From the NCBI GenBank assembly GCA_945906105.1, contig CAMDQO010000023.1, positions 1 to 45,502 of the forward strand: a stretch of DNA of 45,502 nucleotides. The letters run 5' to 3'. Below are positions 8,415 through 15,955 of the stretch, one piece after another. Numbering within the stretch: the stretch's first letter is position 1; each line of letters begins with the position of its first letter. The DNA comes from Novosphingobium sp. Chol11 (GTDB lineage: Bacteria; Pseudomonadota; Alphaproteobacteria; Sphingomonadales; Sphingomonadaceae). Position numbers and translations under genes: made by a program. The notes beneath the pieces were generated by a model. The model was not told where the DNA came from. It saw only the letters and a list, made by a program, of their open reading frames with translations, and ran no database searches.

Positions 8415-9734
8415 ATGAAAATGGACGATATGGTGCTGATCAGCGTCGATGATCACATCACCGAACCGGGAACGGTTTTTGACAATCAGCTTTCGGGTGA
8501 GGCCTATGCCACGGCACCCAAGCTCAGAGTCAAATCAAACGGCTCCAATTACTGGGACTATCAGGGCAAGAAGACCCAGTCGGTTGCGCTCAATGCGGTG
8601 ACGGGCCGTGTCCGCGAGGAATATGGCATGGAGCCGACCTCGCTCGATCAGCTGCGCAAGGGCTGTTGGGATGTTGATGCCCGCATTGGTGACATGGATA
8701 TCAACGGCATCGCCGGCAGCCTCAATTTCCCCAGCTTTGCCGGGATCAGTGGCGGGCTGTTCATCAACGCTCCGGACAAAGCTCAGGCGCTGACTCACAT
8801 GCGCGCCTATAATGATTGGCATATCGATGAATGGTGCGGTTCGCATCCCGGCCGATTCATTCCGCTTGGGGTTCTGCCGCTATGGGACATGGCAGAAACC
8901 GCGCGCGAAGTGCGGCGTCTGGCTGACAAGGGCTGCTTTGCCGTGACCATGAGCGAAAATCCGGCGCTTGGCGGCATGCCATCGGTTCACAGCGACTATT
9001 GGGAACCGCTGTGGCGGGCTGTGTCCGATACCGAAACCGCCATCTGTCTGCATATCGGCACTGGCAATGTTTCACCGCACTGCTCGCCTGAATCGCCGAT
9101 TGAGGCCAACATCACCACCATGCCGATGGCGGTGGCATTTGGCGCGGCGGACTGGATGAACATGGCGGCGCTGCACCGCTATCCAACCATGAAGATTGCC
9201 TTATCGGAAAGCGGTATCGGCTGGATCCCTTACCTGATGGAACGCGCCGACTATGCGCATGAACAGCACCATGTCTGGACCCATTCGAACCAGTATTTTG
9301 GCGATATGAAGCCCAGCGAAGTGTTCAAGCGCCACTTTTCAAGCTGCTTCATCGATGATGCCTATGGTCTGCGGAACCTTGACCTGATCGGCGAGGACAA
9401 CGTCTGTTATGAGGTTGATTATCCGCATTCGGATGCGCCGTGGCCCAATGCGCCGGAAGTACTGTGGAAGTCAGCCCAATTCCTGACCGATGCACAGATC
9501 GACAAAGTTACGCATCAGAACGCCATGCGGCTCTACAAGTTCAATCCGTTCGAGCATTTCAAGCGCGAGGAACTGACTGTCGGTGCTCTGCGTGCCAAGG
9601 CCAAGGCGGCGGGTGTTGATACGACGCTGATTTCAACGGGCGGTGCAGCGCCGCTTGCTCAAGGTGAGTCTGCGCGACCAGTAACTTCGGCAGATGTTGT
9701 CGCGATGTATACCAAACACGCTGAGGCGGCATAA
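8415..9734 (+). CDS. Amidohydrolase family protein (COG2159, amidohydrolase_2)
   Basis: This 439-residue protein is of the metal-dependent amidohydrolase_2 type, a TIM-barrel family that includes decarboxylases and hydrolases acting on aromatic or ring compounds. The N-terminal SVDDHITEP motif holds the modified metal-binding D-x-H. Later elements are GVLPLWDM, a His in CLHIGTGN, the ALSESGIGWIPYLMERAD block and the C-terminal YEVDYPHSDAPWP with the conserved Asp/His. The start at 8415 follows CAGGAGCG at good spacing. The substrate cannot be read from the sequence, and the neighbours (maeB and a convergent exporter) do not define a pathway. Confidence 0.83.
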   Translation: MKMDDMVLISVDDHITEPGTVFDNQLSGEAYATAPKLRVKSNGSNYWDYQGKKTQSVALNAVTGRVREEYGMEPTSLDQLRKGCWDVDARIGDMDINGIAGSLNFPSFAGISGGLFINAPDKAQALTHMRAYNDWHIDEWCGSHPGRFIPLGVLPLWDMAETAREVRRLADKGCFAVTMSENPALGGMPSVHSDYWEPLWRAVSDTETAICLHIGTGNVSPHCSPESPIEANITTMPMAVAFGAADWMNMAALHRYPTMKIALSESGIGWIPYLMERADYAHEQHHVWTHSNQYFGDMKPSEVFKRHFSSCFIDDAYGLRNLDLIGEDNVCYEVDYPHSDAPWPNAPEVLWKSAQFLTDAQIDKVTHQNAMRLYKFNPFEHFKREELTVGALRAKAKAAGVDTTLISTGGAAPLAQGESARPVTSADVVAMYTKHAEAA

Positions 9735-9766
9735 GCCAGATGCGGGTCTGGCGCTGAAACTTCAGC
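9735..9766. terminator. Convergent hairpins between the amidohydrolase and TauE/SafE genes
   Basis: GCCAGA and TCTGGC (9735-9740 and 9747-9752) form a 6-bp stem with a 6-base loop. GCTGAA and TTCAGC form an immediately adjacent second dyad. The hairpins sit in the 27-base gap between the two convergent stop codons and run into the end of the exporter gene. There is no clear T-run, so terminator function is tentative. Confidence 0.35.
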
Positions 9767-10526
9767 CCCAGGCCTGCCATACGCCGTAAGCACTGGTCAG
9801 AGTCAGCACCGCACCGACCAGGATCAGCATGGTCTTGGTCGGGAAGTGCTTGGCCGCCCATGCTCCGATAGGCGCAGCGGCAACGCCGCCGATCAGCAGG
9901 CCGAGCGTAGCCCCGGCGACATCAGCGAAGCCAAGATGGAAGATGAAGGCCGCCGATATGGTGATCGTCAGGAAGAATTCGACCGAATTGACGGTGCCAA
10001 CCACCTTGCGCGGATCGGCCCCCTGAATCAGCAGGTTTGAAGTCACCACCGGCCCCCAGCCGCCGCCTCCCGCAGCGTCAAGAAAACCGCCGATCAGGCC
10101 CAGCGGAGCCACGGTTTTTGCCTCACGCAGCTTGGGCGGATAGGCAATCCCGCGTATCAGCAGGTAGATGCCGATGCCTGAAAGATAGAGCAAAACGAAC
10201 GGCTTGACCACGCTGGCATCAAGCGAGGACAGAACGTAGGCGCCCAGAATTCCGCCGGTCATGCCGGGGACCAGCAGACGGAAGAACAGCTTCTTATCAA
10301 TATTACCATGGAGCAAGTGGCTGATACCTGAAGTTGCCGTGGTAAAACATTCGACCAGATGCACGCGCTGTGATGCGATAGCGGGAGGCACCCCCATCAC
10401 TGCAACCAGCAAGGTGTTGGAAATCACGCCAAAGGCCATCCCCAGTGCGCCATCTACCAGCTGCGCAGCGAACCCGACAGCGATGAAGGGCAAGAGATAG
10501 GCGAGATCAAATGTACCAAAGTCCAT
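9762..10526 (-). CDS. TauE/SafE (TSUP) family membrane transporter
   Basis: This 254-residue integral membrane protein has about seven or eight hydrophobic segments in the two-repeat layout of the TauE/SafE family. The first repeat carries FAAQLVDGALGMAFGV and the second GGFLDAAGGGGWGPV, both family hallmarks. Members export sulfite, sulfoacetate or other organosulfur anions, or import them. The exact substrate here is unknown. The ATG at 10526 follows CAGGGGCG, whereas a TTG 30 bases upstream would add 10 residues without a better ribosome site. It is convergent with the amidohydrolase gene. A dyad at 10555-10572 lies just upstream. Confidence 0.88.
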   Translation of the reverse strand: MDFGTFDLAYLLPFIAVGFAAQLVDGALGMAFGVISNTLLVAVMGVPPAIASQRVHLVECFTTATSGISHLLHGNIDKKLFFRLLVPGMTGGILGAYVLSSLDASVVKPFVLLYLSGIGIYLLIRGIAYPPKLREAKTVAPLGLIGGFLDAAGGGGWGPVVTSNLLIQGADPRKVVGTVNSVEFFLTITISAAFIFHLGFADVAGATLGLLIGGVAAAPIGAWAAKHFPTKTMLILVGAVLTLTSAYGVWQAWG

Positions 10527-10554
10527 CGCGAATCGCCCCTGCTTGTTGGAAGTC

Positions 10555-10572
10555 AACTCTTTTGATAGAGTT
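10555..10572. promoter_or_regulatory. Dyad upstream of the TauE/SafE gene
   Basis: AACTCT-TTTGAT-AGAGTT is a perfect 6-bp inverted repeat 29 bases before the exporter ATG. The surroundings are unusually AT-rich for this window. This is a plausible operator for a small-ligand repressor, but no regulator gene is adjacent and no known consensus matches, so it is an inference. Confidence 0.4.
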
Positions 10573-10644
10573 TAAGCGGAGTATGGCGAGAGAGTTTTTC
10601 AATTCGTCGCCAAAGCGAAATTAATTTGCGCCGGTTAGTGTAGC

Positions 10645-11361
10645 TCACCTCCGCCGATAGCGAAAATACCAGACCTCATGGTTGTAAACTTCGCGCGCCT
10701 TGGCCTCATAGCGGGTCTGGGGCCAGCCGCTGGGGCGGACCTGAAAGTCTTGCGGCTTCTCGCAGAGCCATTCGAACTGATCGGTATGACGGCGCATGAC
10801 CATCAGCGCGTGACGCAGATACACGTCATGATCGGTGCCGAAACGCAGCTCGCCGCCCGGTTTGAGCTTGGCAGCGAACATATTCACCGGCCCATCGTTC
10901 ATCATCCGCCGTTTGGCGTGGCGTGCCTTGGGCCAGGGATCGGGGTGGAGCAGATAGATGAAGGACAGCGCGCCATCGGGAATGCGCTCCAGCACTTCCA
11001 GTGCATCGCCGTGGTGGATGCGGACATTACCGAGCTGGGCATTTTTCCCACCATCGCCATCAACATGGGCGAGCGCCTGCGCCACGCCATTGAGGAACGG
11101 CTCAGCACCGATAAACCCGTGATCGGGCAGCAAGTCGGCGCGGAAAGCCAGATGTTCTCCGCCGCCGAAGCCAATCTCGAAATGCAGCGGGCAATCGCGG
11201 CCGAACAGGCTTTCCGCTGTCACCGGCCCTTCATCGGGCACTGCGATACGGGGCAGCAGATTGTCGATCAGGCTCTGCTGAAAGACACGCAGAGGCTTGC
11301 CCTTGGCGCGGCCATAGAGCCGGTTAATGGTGGTGGGATCGCCTGATTTGTATGCCGTCAT
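10645..11361 (-). CDS. trmB: tRNA (guanine-N7-)-methyltransferase
   Basis: This 238-residue SAM-dependent methyltransferase makes m7G46 in the variable loop of tRNAs. Motif I is FEIGFGGGEHL (about residues 60-70). The family-specific block LLHPDPWPKARHAKRRM follows near residue 138, then GTDHDVYLRH and a C-terminal TRYEAKAREVYNHEVWYF that matches the conserved T-x-Y-E. The length and motif order are typical. The ATG at 11361 is the natural family start, although the Shine-Dalgarno is weak. It lies downstream of nothing obviously cotranscribed, since ctrA begins a new minus-strand unit behind it. Confidence 0.95.
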   Translation of the reverse strand: MTAYKSGDPTTINRLYGRAKGKPLRVFQQSLIDNLLPRIAVPDEGPVTAESLFGRDCPLHFEIGFGGGEHLAFRADLLPDHGFIGAEPFLNGVAQALAHVDGDGGKNAQLGNVRIHHGDALEVLERIPDGALSFIYLLHPDPWPKARHAKRRMMNDGPVNMFAAKLKPGGELRFGTDHDVYLRHALMVMRRHTDQFEWLCEKPQDFQVRPSGWPQTRYEAKAREVYNHEVWYFRYRRR

Positions 11362-11415
11362 GATGCCGAGCCGCTAGGCGTTGCGGATCACCCTGTCCAG
11401 ATGCGCTCTAATGCA

Positions 11416-11447
11416 AACGGCCCGCCTCCCCCCGGAAGCGGGCCGTT
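11416..11447 (-). terminator. Strong hairpin downstream of ctrA
   Basis: AACGGCCCGC (11416-11425) and GCGGGCCGTT (11438-11447) form a perfect 10-bp, very GC-rich stem with a 12-base loop. The hairpin lies 41 bases past the ctrA stop. On the minus strand the stem runs into TTTGCATT, a weak T-tract. It most likely ends ctrA transcription ahead of trmB. Confidence 0.65.
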
Positions 11448-11488
11448 GCCCCCACTTGGACCGCTTTTCGGCGGCCAAGAACGTATGA

Positions 11489-12184
11489 TCAGGCGGCTTC
11501 GGCCTGCGTCACCGGATCGCGCAAGACATAGCCACGGCCCCAGACGGTTTCGATGTAATTGTCACCGCTGCAAGCATAAGCCAGCTTTTTGCGCAGCTTG
11601 CAGATGAACACATCGATGATCTTGAGCTCAGGTTCGTCCATGCCGCCATACAGGTGGTTGAGGAACATTTCCTTGGTGAGCGTGGTGCCTTTGCGGAGCG
11701 AAAGCAGCTCCAGCATGGCATATTCCTTGCCGGTCAGATGAACCCGGGCGCTATCGACCTCAATGGTCTTGGCATCAAGGTTTACCGCCAGCTTGCCGGT
11801 GCGGATGATAGATTGCGAATGGCCCTTTGAACGGCGGACAACCGCATGAATGCGGGCGACCAGTTCCTCGCGGTGGAACGGCTTGGTGACATAGTCATCA
11901 GCGCCAAAGCCAAAGCTGCGGACCTTGGAATCCATTTCCGAAATGCCCGAAAGGATGAGCACCGGCGTCTGCACCTTGGCGACGCGCAGTTTCTTCAGCA
12001 CATCATAGCCGTGCATGTCCGGCAGATTGAGATCAAGCAGAATGATATCGTAATCATAGAGCTTGCCCAGATCCAGGCCTTCTTCGCCCAGGTCAGTCGA
12101 ATAGACATTAAAACCTTCGGTCGAGAGCATCAGCTCGATAGCTCGTGCAGTTGTAGGCTCGTCTTCGATCAACAGAACTCGCAT
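11489..12184 (-). CDS. ctrA: Cell-cycle master response regulator CtrA
   Basis: This 231-residue OmpR-type response regulator starts [20 protein letters not shown]. Asp51 in [14 protein letters not shown] is the phosphoacceptor, at the same position as in Caulobacter CtrA. The C-terminal winged helix ends with [17 protein letters not shown]. In Caulobacter CtrA silences the origin and activates division, motility and GTA-type genes. In sphingomonads it mainly governs motility and related traits. The last residues (QAEAA) end in Ala-Ala, as in CtrA proteins degraded by ClpXP. The ATG at 12184 follows AAAGGGGGAAT. Longer readings to 12244 are not supported. The promoter region contains CtrA-like and GANTC sites. 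Confidence 0.97.
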   Translation of the reverse strand: MRVLLIEDEPTTARAIELMLSTEGFNVYSTDLGEEGLDLGKLYDYDIILLDLNLPDMHGYDVLKKLRVAKVQTPVLILSGISEMDSKVRSFGFGADDYVTKPFHREELVARIHAVVRRSKGHSQSIIRTGKLAVNLDAKTIEVDSARVHLTGKEYAMLELLSLRKGTTLTKEMFLNHLYGGMDEPELKIIDVFICKLRKKLAYACSGDNYIETVWGRGYVLRDPVTQAEAA

Positions 12185-12273
12185 GGGTATTCCCCCTTTG
12201 CCCCGGCACCACGTCAACACCTTGGTAAGCGGTGTTGCCATCAATTAACCATATGACCTATGAATATGAAAGG

Positions 12274-12289
12274 TTAATTTAGCGTAAAC
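12274..12289 (-). promoter_or_regulatory. CtrA-like box in the ctrA promoter region
   Basis: TTAA-TTTAGCG-TAAAC fits the CtrA consensus TTAA-N7-TTAAC with one mismatch. It lies about 90 bases upstream of the ctrA ATG. Another TTAACC half-site is at 12245-12250. Autoregulation of ctrA through such boxes is established in Caulobacter, but here it is inferred. Confidence 0.5.
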
Positions 12290-12303
12290 GTATGATTTCC
12301 GGC

Positions 12304-12323
12304 GAGTCGCGGAAAAATGACTC
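12304..12323. promoter_or_regulatory. Two GANTC (CcrM) sites upstream of ctrA
   Basis: GAGTC (12304-12308) and GACTC (12319-12323) are both GANTC, the target of the alphaproteobacterial CcrM adenine methyltransferase. They lie 120-140 bases before the ctrA start. In Caulobacter a GANTC site in ctrA P1 ties its transcription to replication. The parallel is suggestive only. Confidence 0.45.
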
Positions 12324-12337
12324 ATTCGACCGACAAA

Positions 12338-12757
12338 TCACCCGGCATCAATTACGCGGCTGTGCGGATGATGACGATCAAGGTGACGGCGGATGATCCG
12401 CAGGTTCTTGCTGTTTGAACGGAACAACACGTCAAACAGATCACCCGCCAGCGGCACCGATCCCAGCGCGGTATCCACGCCGATGTTGGCGACCATCCGC
12501 CAGCGTTTCCAGCGCGGCATACCCAGGTTGCGCGCCTCCCAGACTAAGTAGAATCCGATTGCCGCAGTTACCAGATCACCAACAACCGGCACCAGCCCGA
12601 CAACGGCATCAAGCCCGACGCGATAGCGGATTCCCGGCAGGGTGATGCTGCGCTCCAGCAGCTGTTCCAGTGCTTCCACACGCTGGCGCACCTCATGAGG
12701 ATCAGACCCGAGCGGTATCTGGCGGACCAAGCGGCGGGCAGTCTGCGGTCCATTCAT
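12338..12757 (-). CDS. DUF4112 membrane protein
   Basis: This 139-residue protein carries the DUF4112 pattern. A helical N-terminus (VRQRVEALEQLLERSITLPG) is followed by RVGLDAVVGLVPVVGDLVTAAIGFYLVWEAR and VDTALGSVPLAGDLFDVLFRSNSKNLRII. The two GLVPVVGD / GSVPLAGD repeats look like paired membrane-associated turns. The family is widespread and has no established function. Histidines are enriched at the C-terminus (DRHHPHS). The ATG at 12757 is the only sensible start. It is followed on the same strand by ctrA after a 153-base regulatory gap, so it is probably a separate unit. It lies 45 bases downstream of the binding-protein gene. Confidence 0.8.
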   Translation of the reverse strand: MNGPQTARRLVRQIPLGSDPHEVRQRVEALEQLLERSITLPGIRYRVGLDAVVGLVPVVGDLVTAAIGFYLVWEARNLGMPRWKRWRMVANIGVDTALGSVPLAGDLFDVLFRSNSKNLRIIRRHLDRHHPHSRVIDAG

Positions 12758-12802
12758 TCGCTAAACCTCATATCGTCAGGAGTCTGTCGCGTCTGTGGAC
12801 CT

Positions 12803-14284
12803 CTATTTGGTGCGCGCGGCAAGCGGCGGCAAGGGGTGCAGCCCGCGCAGATTGACAGCAAAGCCCGGAAGTGGATCGCGGATCAGCGACCAGCGGATCG
12901 GCGAGCCAAGCGGAATGAAGACATTGGCGGAGGTCAGCTCGGCCTCGGCTTCAGCAAGCAAGGCTGCGCGGCGAGCGGGATCAGCGGACTGTCTGGCAGC
13001 ATCGGCGCTCTTGTCAGCCGCTGAACTGCAAAGTCCGCGCGCCGAGGCGCAGGACAGCTGCTGCAGAAACCAGTCGGCCCGGCCATAGCGGGCAACCACA
13101 TCGACCAGCCGCAGATCGGCATTCTCATCAAGTTCGGTTCGCTCCGCCTTAATGCCGATTGCCCCGAAATCGGATGCGAGGCGATTAAAGAGCACGTCGG
13201 CCCCCAGCCCAATGGGAAGTGCTATTTTCAGCGTGAGTGACCGGCCACCTTTGGCAACCCATTTCGATAATCTGGCAGCAGCTTCGGTTTTGCGGCGCCC
13301 AATATCGAAGCCCGCCCATCTCTCACCGATGGTGAGAGGGGCATCGGCGACACCTGGCGCAATCATCCGCGTCGTCGAAGTCCAGCCACTGACCTTGAGC
13401 TCTGCTGACAGCGCCTCTCGGTCAATCGCCATGGCCAGCGCTTCACGTGCATCAGGATTGGCGAGCCAGCCATCGCCGTTGACGATGATAAGTCCGAACA
13501 AGCCGGTAACCGGATCTATGCGCAGCGCTCTTCCTGAAAGTCCGGCTGCCTCGCGGGCCTGAGGGAAGTCTTCGAAATGACCGCCAAGGACGATCCCGCT
13601 AGAGCCGTTCTCAAAGCGTTTGATCGCGGCAGTGATCGGCAAGGCGTGCAGGCTGATGGCACGCAGGCTGTCTTTCCAGCCTGGCTGTTCTGCCATGCCG
13701 CGATTTGCTGGTGATCTGGGTTGCAACAGTGCCAGGCTGCCTTCCCGTTTCAGCAGGTATTGTCCCGTCGCTTTGCCGCGGCGCGCCAAGGACATTTCGG
13801 GCTGGGCCAGCAGATCGAGCAAATCAGGCATGGGATAAGTCAGGCGCAGCTCGACAACACGGCCTGTCATGGCCCGAACTTCCTCGATTCCGGCCAGATC
13901 GCGTCCCAGAGGGGTGCCAGCCAGAGCAGCAATCTTCTGGCGCAAGGCATCGCGGGCGCTTTCGCCCGAAAGCTCGCTGCCATCAGACCATTTGCCATCA
14001 CCGAGGCGGAAAATGTAGCTGAGGCCATCGTCTGTCACAATCCAGCGATCGGCCAGGGCCGGGATAACCCGCCCTTCGGCATCGAAACCAACCAGACCCT
14101 CTGCTGTTGCGGCGCGGACCAGCTGACCTGCGGTTGAAAGCCTGATCCCTGCTTCGAACGGATCACCGCCGCTGCCGATCACATCGACGACAATCGCCTG
14201 ATCGGACTCACGCTTGCAGGATGCCAATGCTGGCATCACTGTGAGTAGGATGATGGCAGGCAAGAGGCGAAGGCGGCTCGGCAT
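12803..14284 (-). CDS. ABC-type peptide/nickel-family substrate-binding lipoprotein
   Basis: This 493-residue protein has a lipoprotein signal with lipobox LASC (Cys23), so it should be tethered to a membrane. The rest matches family-5 solute-binding proteins (oligopeptide, dipeptide and nickel binders). The visible cues are LVGFDAEGRVIPALADRW, the SDGSELSGESARDAL block and the hinge region INGDG-like NPDAREALAMAIDREAL. No permease or ATPase genes are nearby, so its transporter partner is elsewhere or it acts alone. Readings that start further upstream (to 14503) would run over the PilZ gene, and the ATG at 14284 gives a proper signal peptide. The protein is more divergent than typical DppA/OppA. 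Confidence 0.82.
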   Translation of the reverse strand: MPSRLRLLPAIILLTVMPALASCKRESDQAIVVDVIGSGGDPFEAGIRLSTAGQLVRAATAEGLVGFDAEGRVIPALADRWIVTDDGLSYIFRLGDGKWSDGSELSGESARDALRQKIAALAGTPLGRDLAGIEEVRAMTGRVVELRLTYPMPDLLDLLAQPEMSLARRGKATGQYLLKREGSLALLQPRSPANRGMAEQPGWKDSLRAISLHALPITAAIKRFENGSSGIVLGGHFEDFPQAREAAGLSGRALRIDPVTGLFGLIIVNGDGWLANPDAREALAMAIDREALSAELKVSGWTSTTRMIAPGVADAPLTIGERWAGFDIGRRKTEAAARLSKWVAKGGRSLTLKIALPIGLGADVLFNRLASDFGAIGIKAERTELDENADLRLVDVVARYGRADWFLQQLSCASARGLCSSAADKSADAARQSADPARRAALLAEAEAELTSANVFIPLGSPIRWSLIRDPLPGFAVNLRGLHPLPPLAARTK

Positions 14285-14360
14285 GGGATTGGGGTAGGGC
14301 TGACCTACGCAGACTGCAAGTGGCCTGGACCAGTCGTTCGGACCATTGTTCCAGCGCTTT

Positions 14361-14738
14361 TCAGACTTTACGTAACGGACCTTCGTTGCGGGGCTTTGCG
14401 GCTTTCTTCTGACGAGGCAGGATGAAACCATCGGGCAGAGGCTGAGCATCGGCTGCGGCACGTGCGCGCTTGGGATCAATCTCTTTGCTGAAGGCGATGC
14501 CAAAGCGGCTGTCCTGCACCCAGGCGACGCTGCCTTCGGTCCAGCCGATATTGCGCAGGTCCACCCAGACGGCTGAGCCGCGCGTCACCTGAACCGGCCC
14601 TTCGGCCATCATACCGCCAGTGGAGAGGTTGCGCATTTTTACGCGATAATCGGTGTGTTGCCCATCCAGCCGCAAGGCGACCAAGACGAACAAGCTGTCG
14701 CGAGCGATCTGCCGGTTCTCATGTTCGCCCAAGTTCAC
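14361..14738 (-). CDS. PilZ domain protein
   Basis: This 125-residue protein has the two c-di-GMP-binding elements of PilZ domains. RxxxR appears as RQIAR near the N-terminus and (D/N)xSxxG as NLSTGG (about residues 38-43). It probably senses c-di-GMP and affects motility, exopolysaccharide or the envelope through protein contact. The C-terminal 25 residues are basic and disordered (RQKKAAKPRNEGPLRK). The start is a GTG at 14738 preceded by GAGGTG at good spacing, with no upstream ATG in frame. The gene lies between dksA and the binding-lipoprotein gene on the same strand, 135 bases after dksA. Confidence 0.85.
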   Translation of the reverse strand: MNLGEHENRQIARDSLFVLVALRLDGQHTDYRVKMRNLSTGGMMAEGPVQVTRGSAVWVDLRNIGWTEGSVAWVQDSRFGIAFSKEIDPKRARAAADAQPLPDGFILPRQKKAAKPRNEGPLRKV

Positions 14739-14873
14739 GCCCGCACCTCACAGAATGCAGCCCAAATGTCGCGACACACATCAAGGACAGCCAATTCAGT
14801 CTGCGATTTACGCGGTGCTGGCAAACAACCGGTTAACAACTGTGACAAAATCGCTAAGCATCCGGGCGCAACG

Positions 14874-15332
14874 TCAATCGTCGCGCGAGACCTTTTCGCG
14901 GCGCTCGTGCGCCTGCTGCGCCTCAACTGTCATGGTGGCGATCGGGCGGGCGATCAAACGGCCAAGCCCGATGGGTTCCCCGGTCACTTCGCAATAGCCA
15001 TATTCGCCCTCTTCGATCCGGCGAACGCCTGAGTCTATCTTGGCGATCAGCTTGCGTTGGCGATCACGGGTGCGCAGCTCGATACCCCAATCGGTCTCGC
15101 TTGAAGCACGGTCATTAAGATCGGGCTCACGGATCGGGCCTTCCTGCAGCTGCTGCAAGGTGTCTGCCGAGGAATCGAGGATGGCACGTTTCCATGCCTG
15201 TAACAGCCGACGAAAATAGTCGAGCTGTGCCTCACTCATATAATCTTCGCTGTCATTGGGGACGTAATCACCCGTGATGGCGCGCTTTGCCTTGACCAGG
15301 ATGTCGATGTCGTCAGACGAAGCAATTGGCAT
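14874..15332 (-). CDS. dksA: RNA polymerase-binding protein DksA (reduced zinc finger)
   Basis: This 152-residue DksA/TraR-family protein reaches into the RNA polymerase secondary channel and works with ppGpp to reset rRNA and amino-acid promoters. The long coiled-coil (about residues 30-105) holds YFRRLLQAWKRAIL and a DRASSETDWG tip region with the family's acidic residues. The C-terminal finger reads YCEVTGEPIGLGRL. Only one of the four classical zinc cysteines remains (C-x-x-T in place of C-x-x-C, and no second pair), as in many alphaproteobacterial DksA proteins. The last helix is IARPIATMTVEAQQAHER. The start is ATG 15332. Confidence 0.94.
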   Translation of the reverse strand: MPIASSDDIDILVKAKRAITGDYVPNDSEDYMSEAQLDYFRRLLQAWKRAILDSSADTLQQLQEGPIREPDLNDRASSETDWGIELRTRDRQRKLIAKIDSGVRRIEEGEYGYCEVTGEPIGLGRLIARPIATMTVEAQQAHERREKVSRDD

Positions 15333-15534
15333 AAAAACTGTAGCCTCTCAAATCGCAGCCGGGAGCTTTCTGCCGGTTTCGGATGTTTCCGATAACCGAG
15401 TATCAGCCGATGTGAGCGCGCCTATAGTTGCGCCTCTGGCGCCGCACAAGCGGCAAACCATCAGGTAACAATACGCAAAAAATAATTGTGCCGGGAATGC
15501 GATTTGCCATCCGCTAAAAAACTATGATTTCACG

Positions 15535-15550
15535 TTAACCTTTTGTTGAC
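15535..15550 (+). promoter_or_regulatory. CtrA-like box upstream of the Sel1-type gene
   Basis: TTAA-CCTTTTG-TTGAC matches the CtrA consensus TTAA-N7-TTAAC with one mismatch. It lies 57 bases before the start of the Sel1-type gene, a position compatible with activation. The intergenic segment 15333-15606 (274 bp) otherwise carries the divergent promoters for dksA and this gene. Confidence 0.5.
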
Positions 15551-15606
15551 CATAATCCTCCAGCTTCACCTCAGACGCCGGGCCATGGGGACCGGTAACA
15601 GGGGTA

Positions 15607-15942
15607 ATGAAGATGAGCGCAGCTTGGATCAAACCGGCCGAATTCACTCCGGCAGATGAAACACAATGCGATATGCTGGTGGCAACCTGCCTTGCCGCCG
15701 CTGCTCAGGGTGATGTCAGTGCCTATTTCGATCTCGGGGTCGCCTTTTCCACCGGCAGCCACGGTGCGACCTGTGATTTGATCGAAGCGCATAAGTGGTT
15801 CAATCTGGCGGCAGTGGTAGGATATGAAGACGCTGCCCAGTGCCGCGCTGATATTTCCGAAGAAATGACCGCCCGCGAGATTGCTGAGGCTCAGCGCCGC
15901 GCTCGTGAATGGATTTCCGCTACCAGCCGCAAAGCTGCCTGA
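15607..15942 (+). CDS. Sel1-repeat-like small protein
   Basis: This 111-residue protein contains one recognisable Sel1-type helical repeat (AYFDLGVAFSTG, then EAHKWFNLAAVVGYEDA). Sel1 repeats mediate protein-protein contacts. No signal peptide is present, so it is probably cytoplasmic. The ATG at 15607 is preceded by AGGGG at 5 bases, and a second ATG lies two codons later. The gene diverges from dksA and carries a CtrA-like box in its promoter region, suggesting cell-cycle or motility-linked expression. Its partner is unknown. Confidence 0.75.
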   Translation: MKMSAAWIKPAEFTPADETQCDMLVATCLAAAAQGDVSAYFDLGVAFSTGSHGATCDLIEAHKWFNLAAVVGYEDAAQCRADISEEMTAREIAEAQRRAREWISATSRKAA

Positions 15943-15955
15943 TATTGAGGGCCGC

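Noticed and set aside
14285..14503. N-terminal extension of the binding lipoprotein
   Set aside because: It runs over the PilZ gene and lacks a signal. The ATG at 14284 gives a clear lipobox.
14805..14870. CtrA-like box upstream of the PilZ gene
   Set aside because: Only TTAACC is present and the second half has two mismatches, so it is not convincing.
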